DNA of 64,000 nt, taken from NCBI GenBank assembly GCA_020630775.1, contig JAHDIN010000005.1, positions 25,463-89,462 on the forward strand, given 5' to 3'. Shown one piece after another: positions 25,801 to 35,600 of the stretch (position 1 is its first letter; every line of letters begins with the position of its first letter). Position numbers and translations under genes: made by a program. A model generated the notes under the pieces. It was given only the letters and a program-made list of their open reading frames with translations, did not search any database and was not told the origin of the DNA. The DNA comes from Saprospiraceae bacterium. GTDB taxonomy: Bacteria > Bacteroidota > Bacteroidia > Chitinophagales > Saprospiraceae.

Positions 25801-27605
25801 ATCGGATTTCCGCATTGTGCACTTCCTGCAGTGGCTACTGCGCTACCCGTAACAGCTGGTCCAGGATTGCCTGGAGTAGGGCATGCCATATAATTTGAAG
25901 GACAACTTATAGAAGGTGGCGTTGTACAAGAAGCAGTACAAATTACTGTAACAGTAAATGATGCTGTATTTGTATTTCCACAATTATCCATAGCTGTGTA
26001 AGTGACAGTAGTTGTGCCTTCAGAGAATGCTGTTCCACTAGCAAAATTGGAACCTGAACTCGCAACACCACAGTTGTCTGTGATGAATGGTTGGTTCCAA
26101 GTTGCTACTGCACTACATCCGTTACCAGTCCCATTTACAGTTATATCTGAAGGAATAGATTGGATTGTAGGTGCTTGAGTATCGGTCAGTGTTATTAACT
26201 GAATACAAGTGGCATTAAATGCACTATTAGAAGGTTCAGTAGCTGTCCATGTTCTTTGTACTGTCTGTGTACCAGCACAATTTCCTGTTGAAATGACTTG
26301 ATCACTAAAAGTTACAATAGGTGAACCACAAAGTGAACTTCCAGGTACTGCAGTTGCTGACCCCGCAACAACTGGCATAGGTACAGAACTAGAAGGACAA
26401 GCTGTATAATTTGAAGGACATGTAATTACCGGATTGGCATTACATCCTGTACATTGTATGGTGATTTGGAATGCACCTGTCGATTGATTGCCACAATTAT
26501 CTACGGCAGTATAAGTAACTAGGGTAGAGCCTTGAGGGAATATTGTTCCACTTGCATGCGTAGAAGTGAAACTTGATAGTCCACAATCGTCAGTTGCTAG
26601 AGGTTCAGACCATGTTACAGGCGCAGAGCAATTGATACCGTTAACGCTTATGATTTGATCTGAAGGTATATTTGTAATGACTGGATTTTGTAAATCAGCT
26701 ACATTGATAGTTTGCGTACAAGATGACGAAGCACCTGAATCAGCATCAACGGCTGTCCAAACTCTTGTTATCGCTGAGTTTTGTCCATTACAGCCCGCTA
26801 ACGCAGCTACAGAATCATTAAATGTAACTGTTGGTACACCGCAAGAAGCATCACTAGGAGTGGCGATTGCACTTCCTGTAGCTGTTGGATCTGTACTTGA
26901 GCCAGGACATACATTTAAGTTGAATGGACAAGTTATCATAGGCGCTTGGCAACAAGAACCCACTACTGTTACATTAAATGAGCAGGTTGTTGAATTTCCG
27001 CAAAAATCGGTAGCAGTGTATGTTACTGTGGTTGTTCCTAGCGGAAATGAAGCACCACTAAAATGTGTTGTTGTAAAAAATTGAATCCCACAATCATCGT
27101 TTGCCGTTGGTAAAGCCCATGTCGCTGTTCCGTCACAATTATTAGCTAGGTCAACAGTCATGTCTGCTGGGCAGTTACTAATAGTTGGTACTTGTGAATC
27201 TTCTAAATAAAGTGTTTGTTGGCAAGATGAATGCAATTTAAGACTGGCTGACCCCGGTGGGTACTCAGCTTTCCATGTCCTATGGTATATTTGAACGCAA
27301 CCAGTACTTTGAACTAAAGAATCTGTGTAAGACACAACTGGCATTGGACAGTTAGCGTCTCCTGGTTGAGCTGTAGCTACTCCTGTATTTGCAGGATCTA
27401 AATTATCACCTGGGCATCCTAAATAGGTTGGAGGACAGATGATAATAGGTGCAGTCAAGCACATAGCTTCGAAATTCATTTGGGCTTCTGGGAGATCTGC
27501 ATTAAAACAGAAATTCTCATCAGGATTATTATTCCCTGATAAGTTGAAAGTTAGCATTGAGAAACCAATAAGGAAGGTAAACACCTTAGGTAAAGTAATT
27601 CTCAT
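22875..27605 (-). CDS. Giant HYR / C-type lectin / GEVED secreted protein with T9SS type A sorting domain
   Basis: A 1576-residue modular surface or secreted protein. After a signal peptide come five HYR-containing repeats of about 165-180 residues (about 51-217, 218-385, 386-557, 558-736, 737-897). Each starts with a Cys-Pro pair motif (ITCPSNYTACP), has an RTWTA strand, and ends in a DNCG...GTT.VTYTA.D.CGN...CSF block. Two C-type lectin-like domains follow (about 940-1058 and 1151-1268), each with a WIG motif, NWYPGQPNNYN and NGQWNDQY, separated by HYR segments. A GEVED domain (about 1328-1465, GGYKDFT ... GETEDYC) and a T9SS type A sorting domain (about 1498-1576) end the protein. The layout suggests an adhesin or glycan binder. 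Confidence 0.9.
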   Translation of the reverse strand: MRITLPKVFTFLIGFSMLTFNLSGNNNPDENFCFNADLPEAQMNFEAMCLTAPIIICPPTYLGCPGDNLDPANTGVATAQPGDANCPMPVVSYTDSLVQSTGCVQIYHRTWKAEYPPGSASLKLHSSCQQTLYLEDSQVPTISNCPADMTVDLANNCDGTATWALPTANDDCGIQFFTTTHFSGASFPLGTTTVTYTATDFCGNSTTCSFNVTVVGSCCQAPMITCPFNLNVCPGSSTDPTATGSAIATPSDASCGVPTVTFNDSVAALAGCNGQNSAITRVWTAVDADSGASSSCTQTINVADLQNPVITNIPSDQIISVNGINCSAPVTWSEPLATDDCGLSSFTSTHASGTIFPQGSTLVTYTAVDNCGNQSTGAFQITIQCTGCNANPVITCPSNYTACPSSSVPMPVVAGSATAVPGSSLCGSPIVTFSDQVISTGNCAGTQTVQRTWTATEPSNSAFNATCIQLITLTDTQAPTIQSIPSDITVNGTGNGCSAVATWNQPFITDNCGVASSGSNFASGTAFSEGTTTVTYTAMDNCGNTNTASFTVTVICTASCTTPPSISCPSNYMACPTPGNPGPAVTGSAVATAGSAQCGNPIVTFSDAIISNGPCVNAKTINRTWTASDPANSALSTSCVQTITLQDNVAPSFISCPSSFVVSGTGTNCTVPVTWSNVMATDNCVTPSLSAVNQNGAFVVNGSSFAEGTHTITYTATDGCNNTATCSFSVTVSCAQGCTTAPTISCPADQAVCVNADTSPSLLGTATATGGPNCPAPIITYQDQVETGNSCTRAVLRVWKASYNNGSNLEATCIQNIAAVDNTAPVITNCPSDIVVSNANTAITWTAPSATDNCGSVTLNSNFNPGTVFPIGTTGVVYTAQDGCGNISTCSFTVAVNIPGSITCPSDIVVQCGNNGGSVVDWAPPVYEGTCSNCTNAEHIPGFIYMGTLNGNQYYCSLSNATWNDANAICQQNGGYLASINSAEENQFLANILTIQSAWIGLHRSNGSFEWSDGSPVNYNNWYPGQPNNYNGSQHCVEMLNNGQWNDQYCTYKLEFIMEKPCNNVNQISGPKPGEFLPGGTYEVVYEASDACGSNDRCSFTITVEGGISIHCPNDINTSAPANTNGIPVTWNAPTASSCCSNCSQSGQDIPGFMYMGSFGGHHYYCSLNPATWPAAQQHCQANGGHLAVINSAQENAFLANILTLQSAWIGCSDAASEGNFSWVNGDALNYTNWYPGQPNNYNNSQDYVEMLNNGQWNDQYNHFALEYIMELPGCINVEQIGGPVSGSVLAPGSSHTVTYRATDGCGNVETCSFDINVASIPVGNGYCTSGGENGNHYFIESIVFGALNSHSGSNGGYKDFTNAGCVTVQPNTSYPLILDPGFAGVAASKVYWKVWIDYNMDGDFTDSGEFIAYGCGNNVLSGTVTTPYTLWRGNTVMRIAMKPGGYPKSPCEVFPHGETEDYCIFVDTDNDITNTNDIEKRYNINDAVLLSAEQVDNNFEVFPNPVSEYLTINIENPDNVIEVSLFSIEGKVIRSLNNIDYSNTIEVADIQNGMYLLRIAEADGNVTTKKITINH

Positions 27606-27905
27606 CGTTAAGATTTTTATTGACTATTTGATTATAGATTAGAAGTACAATATTGATAGGGAACAGCTGCAATTCTATTCCATATACGTCTACGTACTCG
27701 GAAACGCTCCTTAAATTCAATTAAAAAAAATGTTAAACTCAGGAAGGTATAGTTTCAAATACTATTGGATGGGGAAAATTAATTATTCTATTTATATAAA
27801 ACGCTGATAACCAGAGTGATATAAATTATAAATAATTGTAATGTAAAATTAAGGATTTTACACCAAATAGTCCTAAAAAATGCGGCATTTCAATGAATTA
27901 AAGAC
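27606..27905. other. 300-bp gap, nothing recognised
   Basis: AT-rich text between two leftward genes. I see no gene, clear repeat or strong hairpin. It presumably holds the promoter of the HYR/lectin gene, but no exact TAnnTTTG box was found. Confidence 0.4.
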
Positions 27906-28934
27906 TTATTTGCCGTCTACATCTCCAGTTTTTACAGCTTGAATGTTAAAATTTTGAGTGGCGCCTGGCTGTAAATCAATTTCAATTTCATTTGGGACAA
28001 ATTGATAAGCATCTACATTTGGAAATGTACTGTCTTTACCAAGAATGACTCTCTGTATTGTAAAGAGGTCCAAAGCTGATATCGCCCCATCACCATTCGC
28101 GTCTGCAGCTAATTTGATTAGATCATCTTCAATAGCTTCTTTGTCTAAGATATGTCTCACAATTACAAAAAGATCTAAAGCCGATAGATTATCTGATACG
28201 CCATTGGTTTTCTTAAACCTGATGTATGGATTACTTATGTCTGGATATTCTTCAGCTAAATTACTGATAACCAAGTCGTTACTTGGGTCAATGTCATATG
28301 AAACTGTCCCATCTTGTGATTCTAATGTAATGTCTACATCATTTATAACTGTACCAAAATTGGTAGCCACCTCAAATTGAAATGTTGATGGTGCTGGAGC
28401 ATTACCGCCAGTCGCACCAGTGGCTTCTATCGCCGCATTAAGATTAGCAATTCGCCCAGCTATACCTCCGCCTCCTAAACCGTAAGCCACCTCTCCATTT
28501 GGACTAATAACCGCAAAACTAGGTGTGCCGTAATACCCACCATAAGTACCATTTCTAAAAGGTAAAGATGCCGCTGCAGCTCCTCCATCATCACCAACCC
28601 CTGGCATAGTTAAGCCTAGTTGTGTTTTGTAGGCAGCAACTTCAGAGCTAGAATCATTAGTTAGCACTGTGAATTCGAAGAATTCTACATCGTGTTCTCC
28701 TGCGCCCCATTCTTCATATAAATCTTGGAAAGCTGGAGCTATCGATCTACATGGAGGACAATTTATAAAGAATAGCTTTACGACTACAGTTGTTCCTTTA
28801 TCAAGGTAATCTTCATAAAGTCTGTGTCTTTGACCATCAGAATCTATGACATCGAAATCTACCGCTTGCTGCGAAAAACCATTTGGCAGAAAGAATATGA
28901 TGGTAATTATGAATGTAAATAGTGATTTTTGCAT
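27906..28934 (-). CDS. Secreted TlpA-like thioredoxin with dockerin-like repeats
   Basis: A 342-residue protein with a signal peptide (to about residue 22), a thioredoxin-fold domain with redox motif C59-P-P-C62 (FFINCPPCRS) and GTPSFAVI, then a linker, a beta domain, and two dockerin-like calcium repeats (NLSALDLFVIVRHIL and DANGDGAISALDLFTIQRVIL). It ends in KTGDVDG, a common tail of Bacteroidota secreted proteins. The redox domain suggests thiol exchange outside the cytoplasm; the repeats suggest docking or calcium-stabilised anchoring. The combination is unusual. It is divergent from lipB with 25 bases between starts. Confidence 0.83.
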   Translation of the reverse strand: MQKSLFTFIITIIFFLPNGFSQQAVDFDVIDSDGQRHRLYEDYLDKGTTVVVKLFFINCPPCRSIAPAFQDLYEEWGAGEHDVEFFEFTVLTNDSSSEVAAYKTQLGLTMPGVGDDGGAAAASLPFRNGTYGGYYGTPSFAVISPNGEVAYGLGGGGIAGRIANLNAAIEATGATGGNAPAPSTFQFEVATNFGTVINDVDITLESQDGTVSYDIDPSNDLVISNLAEEYPDISNPYIRFKKTNGVSDNLSALDLFVIVRHILDKEAIEDDLIKLAADANGDGAISALDLFTIQRVILGKDSTFPNVDAYQFVPNEIEIDLQPGATQNFNIQAVKTGDVDGK

Positions 28935-28959
28935 GAGTTTGATTTTTAAATGAGCTGAG

Positions 28960-29667
28960 ATGTCACTATTGCTTACACAATATCATGAGTTAAACGGATT
29001 GAAATACCAAGATGTTTGGGATTTTCAAGCCTTACTTCATAATAGTATCAAATATCATAAGCTTGATAAAGCTACTTCTTACCCTAAAGCTAAAGCGAAA
29101 ATTTTAAACCATTTGGTCTTTTGCGAACATTATCCCGTAATTACTATGGGAAAAAGCACTAAAATCAATCATTTGGTAAGTTCTGAAGCAGATCTTGATA
29201 AAAGTAATATTGAATTATTTAAAATTAATAGAGGAGGTGACATCACCTATCATGGTCCTGGTCAAATAACGGGTTATCTTATTTTTGATGTGGAGCTATT
29301 ATACAGAGACGTCCATCGATTTGTTAGAGAAATAGAAGCATGTATTATTCGTCTGTTGGCAAAGTATGACATTATTGCAAGGCGACTGGAAGGGTATACT
29401 GGTGTTTGGGTGGAGGATCGTCACGAATTCAGAAAAATTTGCGCAATTGGTATTCATTTAAGCCGTTGGGTGAGTATGCATGGATTTGCTTTGAATGTCA
29501 ATACATTGCTTGATCATTTTAATCATATTGTGCCATGTGGTATTGATGAACCGAATAAAGCTGTGACATCTATGGCTAATGAATTACAATCTGAATTAAT
29601 TTTTAGTGAAGTTCAAGCACAGTTGAAAAAAGTAGTGGGTGAAGTGTTTGGCTTGAAGTTTATTTGA
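28960..29667 (+). CDS. lipB: Octanoyltransferase LipB
   Basis: Transfers octanoyl from acyl-carrier protein to lipoyl domains, the first step of lipoate synthesis. It has 235 residues. Active-site features: RGGDITYHGPGQ at 91-102, K159 in EFRKICAIGI, and acyl-accepting C193 in VPCGI. The start ATG at 28960 is 25 bases from the divergent thioredoxin gene. The partner gene lipA is not in the window. Confidence 0.95.
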   Translation: MSLLLTQYHELNGLKYQDVWDFQALLHNSIKYHKLDKATSYPKAKAKILNHLVFCEHYPVITMGKSTKINHLVSSEADLDKSNIELFKINRGGDITYHGPGQITGYLIFDVELLYRDVHRFVREIEACIIRLLAKYDIIARRLEGYTGVWVEDRHEFRKICAIGIHLSRWVSMHGFALNVNTLLDHFNHIVPCGIDEPNKAVTSMANELQSELIFSEVQAQLKKVVGEVFGLKFI

Positions 29668-29682
29668 AATGTTGGCTCTAAA

Positions 29683-30879
29683 TTACTTCATTAAATGATT
29701 TACAGTTGGAACAGCATATAGTGATTCTGTAGTAGCTAAATATTTCCAATAATCATCTAAGATACTGGCCTTAAGATCATACAGATCTATTTTTAATTGA
29801 ATCAAGAATATATTTAAATTGAGAATCATTCCAATGTTTCGCATTGTCGGATTGGTTTTAAGTTCTTCCTCAATTGCATGTATTTCTTCACTTAGATTTT
29901 TTATTCTCGAATCTTGAAACTCATAAATTGCGATATCATTTTGAAGATCTAAAAAGTCTTCTCGTTGTTCATTTTTAATGTCCAGTTGATTTGAATTATA
30001 TTCCGATAATAATTCTCTTTGATTAAGTTTTAATTCAGCTTGTTTTAATCTTGAATTATTGTTGGCAAAAGGCAATTGGAAAGCTGCAGTGACAGAAAAT
30101 CGTTCTTTTAATAAATCATCGTGAGGTCCTCTATAATCGAATTGTATAAAATCAATAATCTGCTTGGACTCTATTTTTTCCAATTCTAGTTCCTTTAAAA
30201 GAATCTCTTGATCAATTTGCAATTCTTCTTGCACTGAGTTGATAGATGCATTGGACAAAGTGCTAGTTATTTTTGATTTAACATCGGCAACCGTTACCAA
30301 TCTGTTCCAACTAATATCTACGGGGCTTGGACTAAGTGCAGATAAATTATTTTCGTGTTGAAGAATTTCTTGCTGGACTTCTTTGATGTCACTTTTAATC
30401 TCAAGCCAATCATCGATATTGGTAGCTTTCTCTTGAATTTCATGATAGTATACTTTTTCTAAATCGTATAACACATTCAAAAGGGAATCTTTTAAAGTGA
30501 TGGATTGGCTCATTGTATATGCAGAAATCAATGCATCGTAGGCAGCATTAATTTTATATCTACTTAACTTGTTTTCTTGGAAACCAAACTTTTGTTTTTG
30601 AGCATCCAAAAGCGATTTGATTGACTGCTGATATTTTTTTGAGCTTGGAGAAAATCGAATGGCATATCGCTGTCTTTCAAAATCAAATTCATCTGTTTCT
30701 GTTCTGATTTCAGCAGACTCTATCCAAGTAGTTTTAATATCTGGATCTTCTTCTACGAGAGGTGTCTCTTTATTTTCTAGAATTTCAAAAAAGAGTACAT
30801 TAAAGTTTTTAGATTCCTGTGCATAAAGAAATCCGATGTTATAGATAAAGAAAGTGGTTATTAAAACTTTTATGCTCAT
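29683..30879 (-). CDS. TolC-like outer-membrane efflux protein
   Basis: A 398-residue exported protein (signal peptide to about 20) dominated by long heptad-rich helices: about 100-185, 215-245 and 285-385. A strand SVTAAFQLPFANNNSR sits between the helix blocks, a pattern typical of TolC-like channels, where a barrel strand precedes the second helical hairpin. Sequence identity to TolC is not obvious, so the call rests on architecture and position as last gene of the CotH-DUF4956-HlyD operon. It starts 5 bases after the HlyD-like stop. Confidence 0.62.
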   Translation of the reverse strand: MSIKVLITTFFIYNIGFLYAQESKNFNVLFFEILENKETPLVEEDPDIKTTWIESAEIRTETDEFDFERQRYAIRFSPSSKKYQQSIKSLLDAQKQKFGFQENKLSRYKINAAYDALISAYTMSQSITLKDSLLNVLYDLEKVYYHEIQEKATNIDDWLEIKSDIKEVQQEILQHENNLSALSPSPVDISWNRLVTVADVKSKITSTLSNASINSVQEELQIDQEILLKELELEKIESKQIIDFIQFDYRGPHDDLLKERFSVTAAFQLPFANNNSRLKQAELKLNQRELLSEYNSNQLDIKNEQREDFLDLQNDIAIYEFQDSRIKNLSEEIHAIEEELKTNPTMRNIGMILNLNIFLIQLKIDLYDLKASILDDYWKYLATTESLYAVPTVNHLMK

Positions 30880-30884
30880 TCAAT

Positions 30885-31928
30885 CTATTTCATTGATATT
30901 TTATGAGTATTGGTACTTTCTTTTTTATTAGGAATGAGCTCAAGTATCGTTTTTTCTTTTTGTAAAAACTCATTGTCCTTCGGAATGCTAATGATGACCT
31001 CTCTTCCAAAAGTTTTAACTTCTTGTCGTTTTCTTAACCTTGCAGGAATTTCTACAATTCGCGATCCTAAGCCTATTACTTTCCCTTTATAATCTAATCC
31101 ACTTTGTTTAGTAGATTTTACAATGATGGAATCGTTAATAGCGATTTGCATTATGAAATCTTCTTGTATGTATCCTTTTATAATCGAAGGGTTGGGTTCG
31201 TAAATTGAAAGTATTGTTTTGTAAGAACTAAAATGTTCAGCCTCCTTGCAATTAATATTACCAATTAATCCGTCTTCAGGTGCTAACATAGAAATATCAA
31301 TGACTTGATTATTTTCTCTATGTTGAATCATGTATTCTAGTCTGTTTACACGGACGTTAAATTCTTTTTCTCCGTTTAGTAACTCTGATTTTTTGGCTTG
31401 TATTTTTTTATCAAATAAAGCAGTTAAGTTTTTGTATTCAGTTTCTAGAAGCTTAACTTTTTCTGTGTGTCTATTGGAAGCGTTAGCAGGCACAGATACA
31501 GTACTTAGACTGTTAAGTAAGTTTTGTTCTGTTGAAGAAGCTGTTTGGGTTTCCTTAATTTCATTTTTGATTTTGGAAAGCTCTAATGATTTTTCCTCTT
31601 CTAGAATATTTATTTCTTCATTTATTTTTTTTGACCAAATATTTCTTTCTTCATTCACAAGTTGAATCTTGTAAATTTCGTCCTCTAGCTTTAAATCATC
31701 CTCTAGTCTTATTACGTCAATAAGTGGCTGATCTTTTTTAATAGCTTGTCCAGGACTGACGTAGATCTTTTTTATTTGTATAGGGTGGTTGAAATTAACT
31801 TCCGTTTCTTTATTCTCTGCAAAACCATAGAATAGAATAACTGAACTTTTATGGTCTTTGTTAAACATGAACAAAGAAGCGCCAACGCCAATGACTGCCA
31901 AATAATATAAAATTGCAGAACCTTTCAT
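30885..31928 (-). CDS. HlyD-family membrane-fusion (periplasmic adaptor) protein
   Basis: A 347-residue protein with an N-terminal membrane anchor (about 5-22), a lipoyl/barrel-sandwich half motif (IKKIYVSPGQAIKKDQPLIDV, 52-72), a long coiled-coil hairpin (about 75-205), and the second half motif (APEDGLIGNINCKEAEHFSSYKTILSI), then a beta-barrel domain. This is the order of HlyD/MacA-type adaptors linking an inner-membrane transporter to a TolC-like duct. Its start overlaps the DUF4956 stop by one base. No ABC or RND pump is encoded next to it; the only inner-membrane partner in the operon is DUF4956. Confidence 0.8.
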   Translation of the reverse strand: MKGSAILYYLAVIGVGASLFMFNKDHKSSVILFYGFAENKETEVNFNHPIQIKKIYVSPGQAIKKDQPLIDVIRLEDDLKLEDEIYKIQLVNEERNIWSKKINEEINILEEEKSLELSKIKNEIKETQTASSTEQNLLNSLSTVSVPANASNRHTEKVKLLETEYKNLTALFDKKIQAKKSELLNGEKEFNVRVNRLEYMIQHRENNQVIDISMLAPEDGLIGNINCKEAEHFSSYKTILSIYEPNPSIIKGYIQEDFIMQIAINDSIIVKSTKQSGLDYKGKVIGLGSRIVEIPARLRKRQEVKTFGREVIISIPKDNEFLQKEKTILELIPNKKESTNTHKISMK

Positions 31929-32677
31929 TAAAGTAAAGTCGTGTTATCTCCAAGTCTTAATCTTACATTATCGATAGACTTGATGTTATTTAATCCCAAA
32001 GCGATTTTATCTACATTTTGCCTTGAACTAACGGTGAATTTGAAATGATATTCCTTAGATACAGGGACCTCCATGAGATGCGTTATAGCACCTTCTTCAT
32101 TTTTAATTTTTTTTGTTCTGTTTATGTCTAAATACCTTTCTGAAATTAATTTGTAGCTATTGCATTCTTTTGAAAGCATGTCTTCCAAATTTTTTATTTG
32201 TTCAATTTCTTTCAGTGGAATTTGAAACTTCAAAGAGCCAGTTAGTTTCTCATTTGTGCCGAGCTTTGCAAATCTAAAAATGATTGCCGCTGCACAAAAC
32301 CCAAGGGTGCCTATGAGTGCAATTGTAAAGCCATAAACACCACAAGCAATACCAATAGCAATAGAAGAGAAAACAAATGCCATATTCCTGGGATTGTCCA
32401 GCTTAGTTCTAAATCTGATAATGGCTAAAGCACCCATCATACCAAGACCCCTAGCTAAAGAGTCGCCTATGGCTTGCATTACCATAGCAGCGACAATGCT
32501 AATGAGCACCATGGTCTGTAACATGTTATTCGACTTCTCAATAGATTCAGTAGTCCAAGTGTAGGTTATAGCTACAAGCGAGGATAGAAAAAAAGAAGAC
32601 AATACAGTTATTGTTATCCCTACTGCAGTAGGGTTTTCAGAGTAATTGTTTGTCGATAAAAAGTCAAAAAATTCCAT
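31928..32677 (-). CDS. DUF4956 family inner-membrane protein
   Basis: A 249-residue protein with about four membrane segments in its first 130 residues and a cytoplasmic or periplasmic alpha/beta tail (about 145-249). The diagnostic block is GLGMMGALAIIRFRTKLDNPRNMAFVF (77-103), typical of DUF4956. It is reminiscent of MgtC-like membrane proteins. Across bacteria DUF4956 genes often sit next to CotH and VTC polyphosphate-polymerase-like genes; here CotH is upstream and no VTC gene is seen. Biochemical role unknown. Confidence 0.85.
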   Translation of the reverse strand: MEFFDFLSTNNYSENPTAVGITITVLSSFFLSSLVAITYTWTTESIEKSNNMLQTMVLISIVAAMVMQAIGDSLARGLGMMGALAIIRFRTKLDNPRNMAFVFSSIAIGIACGVYGFTIALIGTLGFCAAAIIFRFAKLGTNEKLTGSLKFQIPLKEIEQIKNLEDMLSKECNSYKLISERYLDINRTKKIKNEEGAITHLMEVPVSKEYHFKFTVSSRQNVDKIALGLNNIKSIDNVRLRLGDNTTLL

Positions 32678-32697
32678 TCAAATGGAAATATACTCTT

Positions 32698-35600
32698 TTA
32701 TTGAATAATAACCTTTGAAACAAATTTATCATTTGCCATCACAGTATATAAACCTGGCGTTAAACTAGAAACATCGAGTTTGTGCTGTCTATCATTAAGC
32801 TGATTTAATAGCATGACTTCTCTTCCCATAACATCTGTTATTCTTAATTTTTCAATTAAATGCCCATTGGTCTTAAATTGAACAGTTAAGGAATGCGAAG
32901 TAGGGTTAGGGAATGTCACGAGTCTATCACTAACAAAATCATTTTCGGTGACGCTTGTTGATATGTCATTGTTTTGATTAAAAGTAGGCGTGGATAACTC
33001 AAATAATCCCGTACCATTAGGCTTCCTAGCAAAACTCACGTCTGTCTCTTGTTCTGCGTATTCGATTCTATCAATAACTAATGTGTCAGGATTTAAAAGT
33101 GATATAGCTTCTCCAGATCGTGATAATTTGAAATTTGCATGAAGGCCTTCTTGTTCTCCATCTTCGTCAGCCCAAATGATTAAATAATCATCAGGTCTAA
33201 TACTTGTGCCATCAGGAAATTCAAACTTATCTAAGTTTTCGTCATTATCCGTTAAGAAATATCCTGATAAGTCTATAGTTGAAGCACTTCCATTATATAA
33301 CTCAATCCAATCGTCAAACTCACCATCTTGATCTGCAACCGTGACATTGTTAGAAGCCATAAATTCATTTATTACTAATCCATCCATATTTCCTCCGGAT
33401 CCCTCTAATTTAAAATGTGCAACCAAAGTGTCTGGCATTGATAAACGATACATCATATTTGGACTATCTACATTAGGTTGAATGTCATTACCGTTTTTAC
33501 TTTCCCAATGACTGAACACATATTGATTGGCGAAAACATCCTTTACCGATGCGTTTGCCAGATTATCCATGTCGCCAAAGTAATCTCCTGTCCAAGGTAA
33601 TATGTTGTGCGAAATCGTATTAAAAGTTAAATCGCCAACTCCTGGAGGATCTGAAACTAAAGTAACAGAATAGGTTCCTTGAATTTCTCCATAGCATTCC
33701 ATGGCTCCGTCGCCTAGAAATTCACATCTATCGGCTATAAAGTTTCTTAATTGATCTACGTTGCTTTCCCATTCATTCATAGTGCCGCCCCATCTTTCAA
33801 TTTGTCTTGGCATCTCTGGGGCAATCTTTTCGATCATTCTATCTAATAGTTCAATCATGTTTTCACAAGTGAAAACAGTATTCATTAAATCCGCATATCT
33901 CGAATAATACAGTTGATTGAATTCTGGACTTTCTTCAAATAATTTTAAAAGGATCTTTTCATGACCGCCAATATTACCAAGAATGCCCGTTGTCGCAGGA
34001 TCATCTGGTTCAGCAAATTGATCTCCTCCTAAAAGTCTATAATCTCTATCGCATGAAAATCCCCATTCGTCGCAGCAATCAGGATTGAGGTCAATCACAA
34101 AAGCAACTTTAGGATCTGCGGGGTCATAAGCGAAATTAGGATCTTGAGCAGCTGGACAATCTGAAGCATTGTTTCCACCATTCGTGCTAAAGTCTTGATA
34201 CCAATTCTCACAAAAAGGTGTCCATTCGTCACAACATTCAGGAAAGAATCTAATGACGTCTTCGAGTATTGGATCGTCAGCAGGATAGGGACTTGTGCCA
34301 TCAACAATAATTGGGCATGATTCTACATCGACGGTATTATCTAGAAAATTATAAGTGTCTTGACAGAATGCACCCCATTCGTTACAACAGCCTGGTAGAA
34401 ATTCAATGACTTGGGCAAGTATTGGATCATCTGCGGGATAAGGACTTGTGCCATTGACAATGATTGGGCAATCTTCAATGATTACCTCAGTTTGTATAGT
34501 GGATGGATCGTCATAGAATCCTTGACATTCCATAGTCCAGTCTGAACAACATTCAGGGTGAAAATTTACTACTTGTTGGAATGTCGGATCATTATCTTCG
34601 TAAGGTGAATTATTGCCTCCGTAATAGTCGCAGACATTACCGAAAAACCCGTCAAAAAAGAAATCTGTTTGGGTTGAAACTTCATAAATGTCGCAGAAGC
34701 TGGCTTGAGGACTTACGTCAGGGATTCCAGTATAATTTATATAATAGTCAAATGTTGCATCTAAATCCCAAAGGATATATCCCCACTTTTTTTGACCTCC
34801 ATTTTCAGCTAAGCCTCTCCACCAGCCTGTATTATAGATAAGCCAGTCAGAAGCCACAGTAGCTTGATTCATGACGAAATAATCAATCAAACTAACCATG
34901 TCTATAGTGTCTTGTGCTATTTTATAATTAGCAGCTGTAGACATGTCATTTTGTAAGATAAAATCTCTAATATCAATCCATTCTCTCAGCGCTTTCTGGC
35001 CTCCGTACTCAATCTCGGTATCTCCCCAAGTACTTAAAAATTGAACATCTTCTTTACCCTGGTTGTAATAGTAATCGGTGTAGTCATGATCAACTACTTT
35101 TTCTCTCATGCCGTATACGCCCCAATACTGACCATTAAGAAAAACAATAACTCTCTCTACTTTTCTGACATCTAATTTCATGTTGCCTTCTTGAGCTAGG
35201 GTTTGTACATATTCGTCCCGTACATGTGTGCTGCCTTCGTGATCAAAATCATTAATAGCAGGGTAGTTGTCATCACCTGAATTTCTAAACATAAATCTTT
35301 GGTAACTATCTCTGTCTGAGCTTGAGAAGATATCAGAATCTATATCTTTCGAGTATCCCATTTCGTCTCGAGAAATCCAATCGATACTTCTGTGAGGTAG
35401 TACCCAAGAATCTTGTCCATGTCTATTTAGCTCTCCAAATGATCTGGATTGGAGCTCACCATCTCTAAAGTATTCCAGAGATCCTTCAGGAAGTAACTCA
35501 CCTATGCCACCTGCTAATTCTACAACTCTGTCAGCAGCTACAGAGAAAACAGGTAGCGTAAAAGACTCGTTTATAAAGAATGTGTTGAATTGTATCTTTC

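Noticed and set aside
25015..27084. Several open frames on the + strand opposite the HYR/lectin gene
   Set aside because: They are mirror frames of a repetitive Cys/Thr/Gly-rich coding sequence and lack starts or domains of their own.
22875..27605. The evenly spaced repeats as a CRISPR array
   Set aside because: The period is about 500 bp and fully coding (HYR domains); no short direct repeats with unique spacers.
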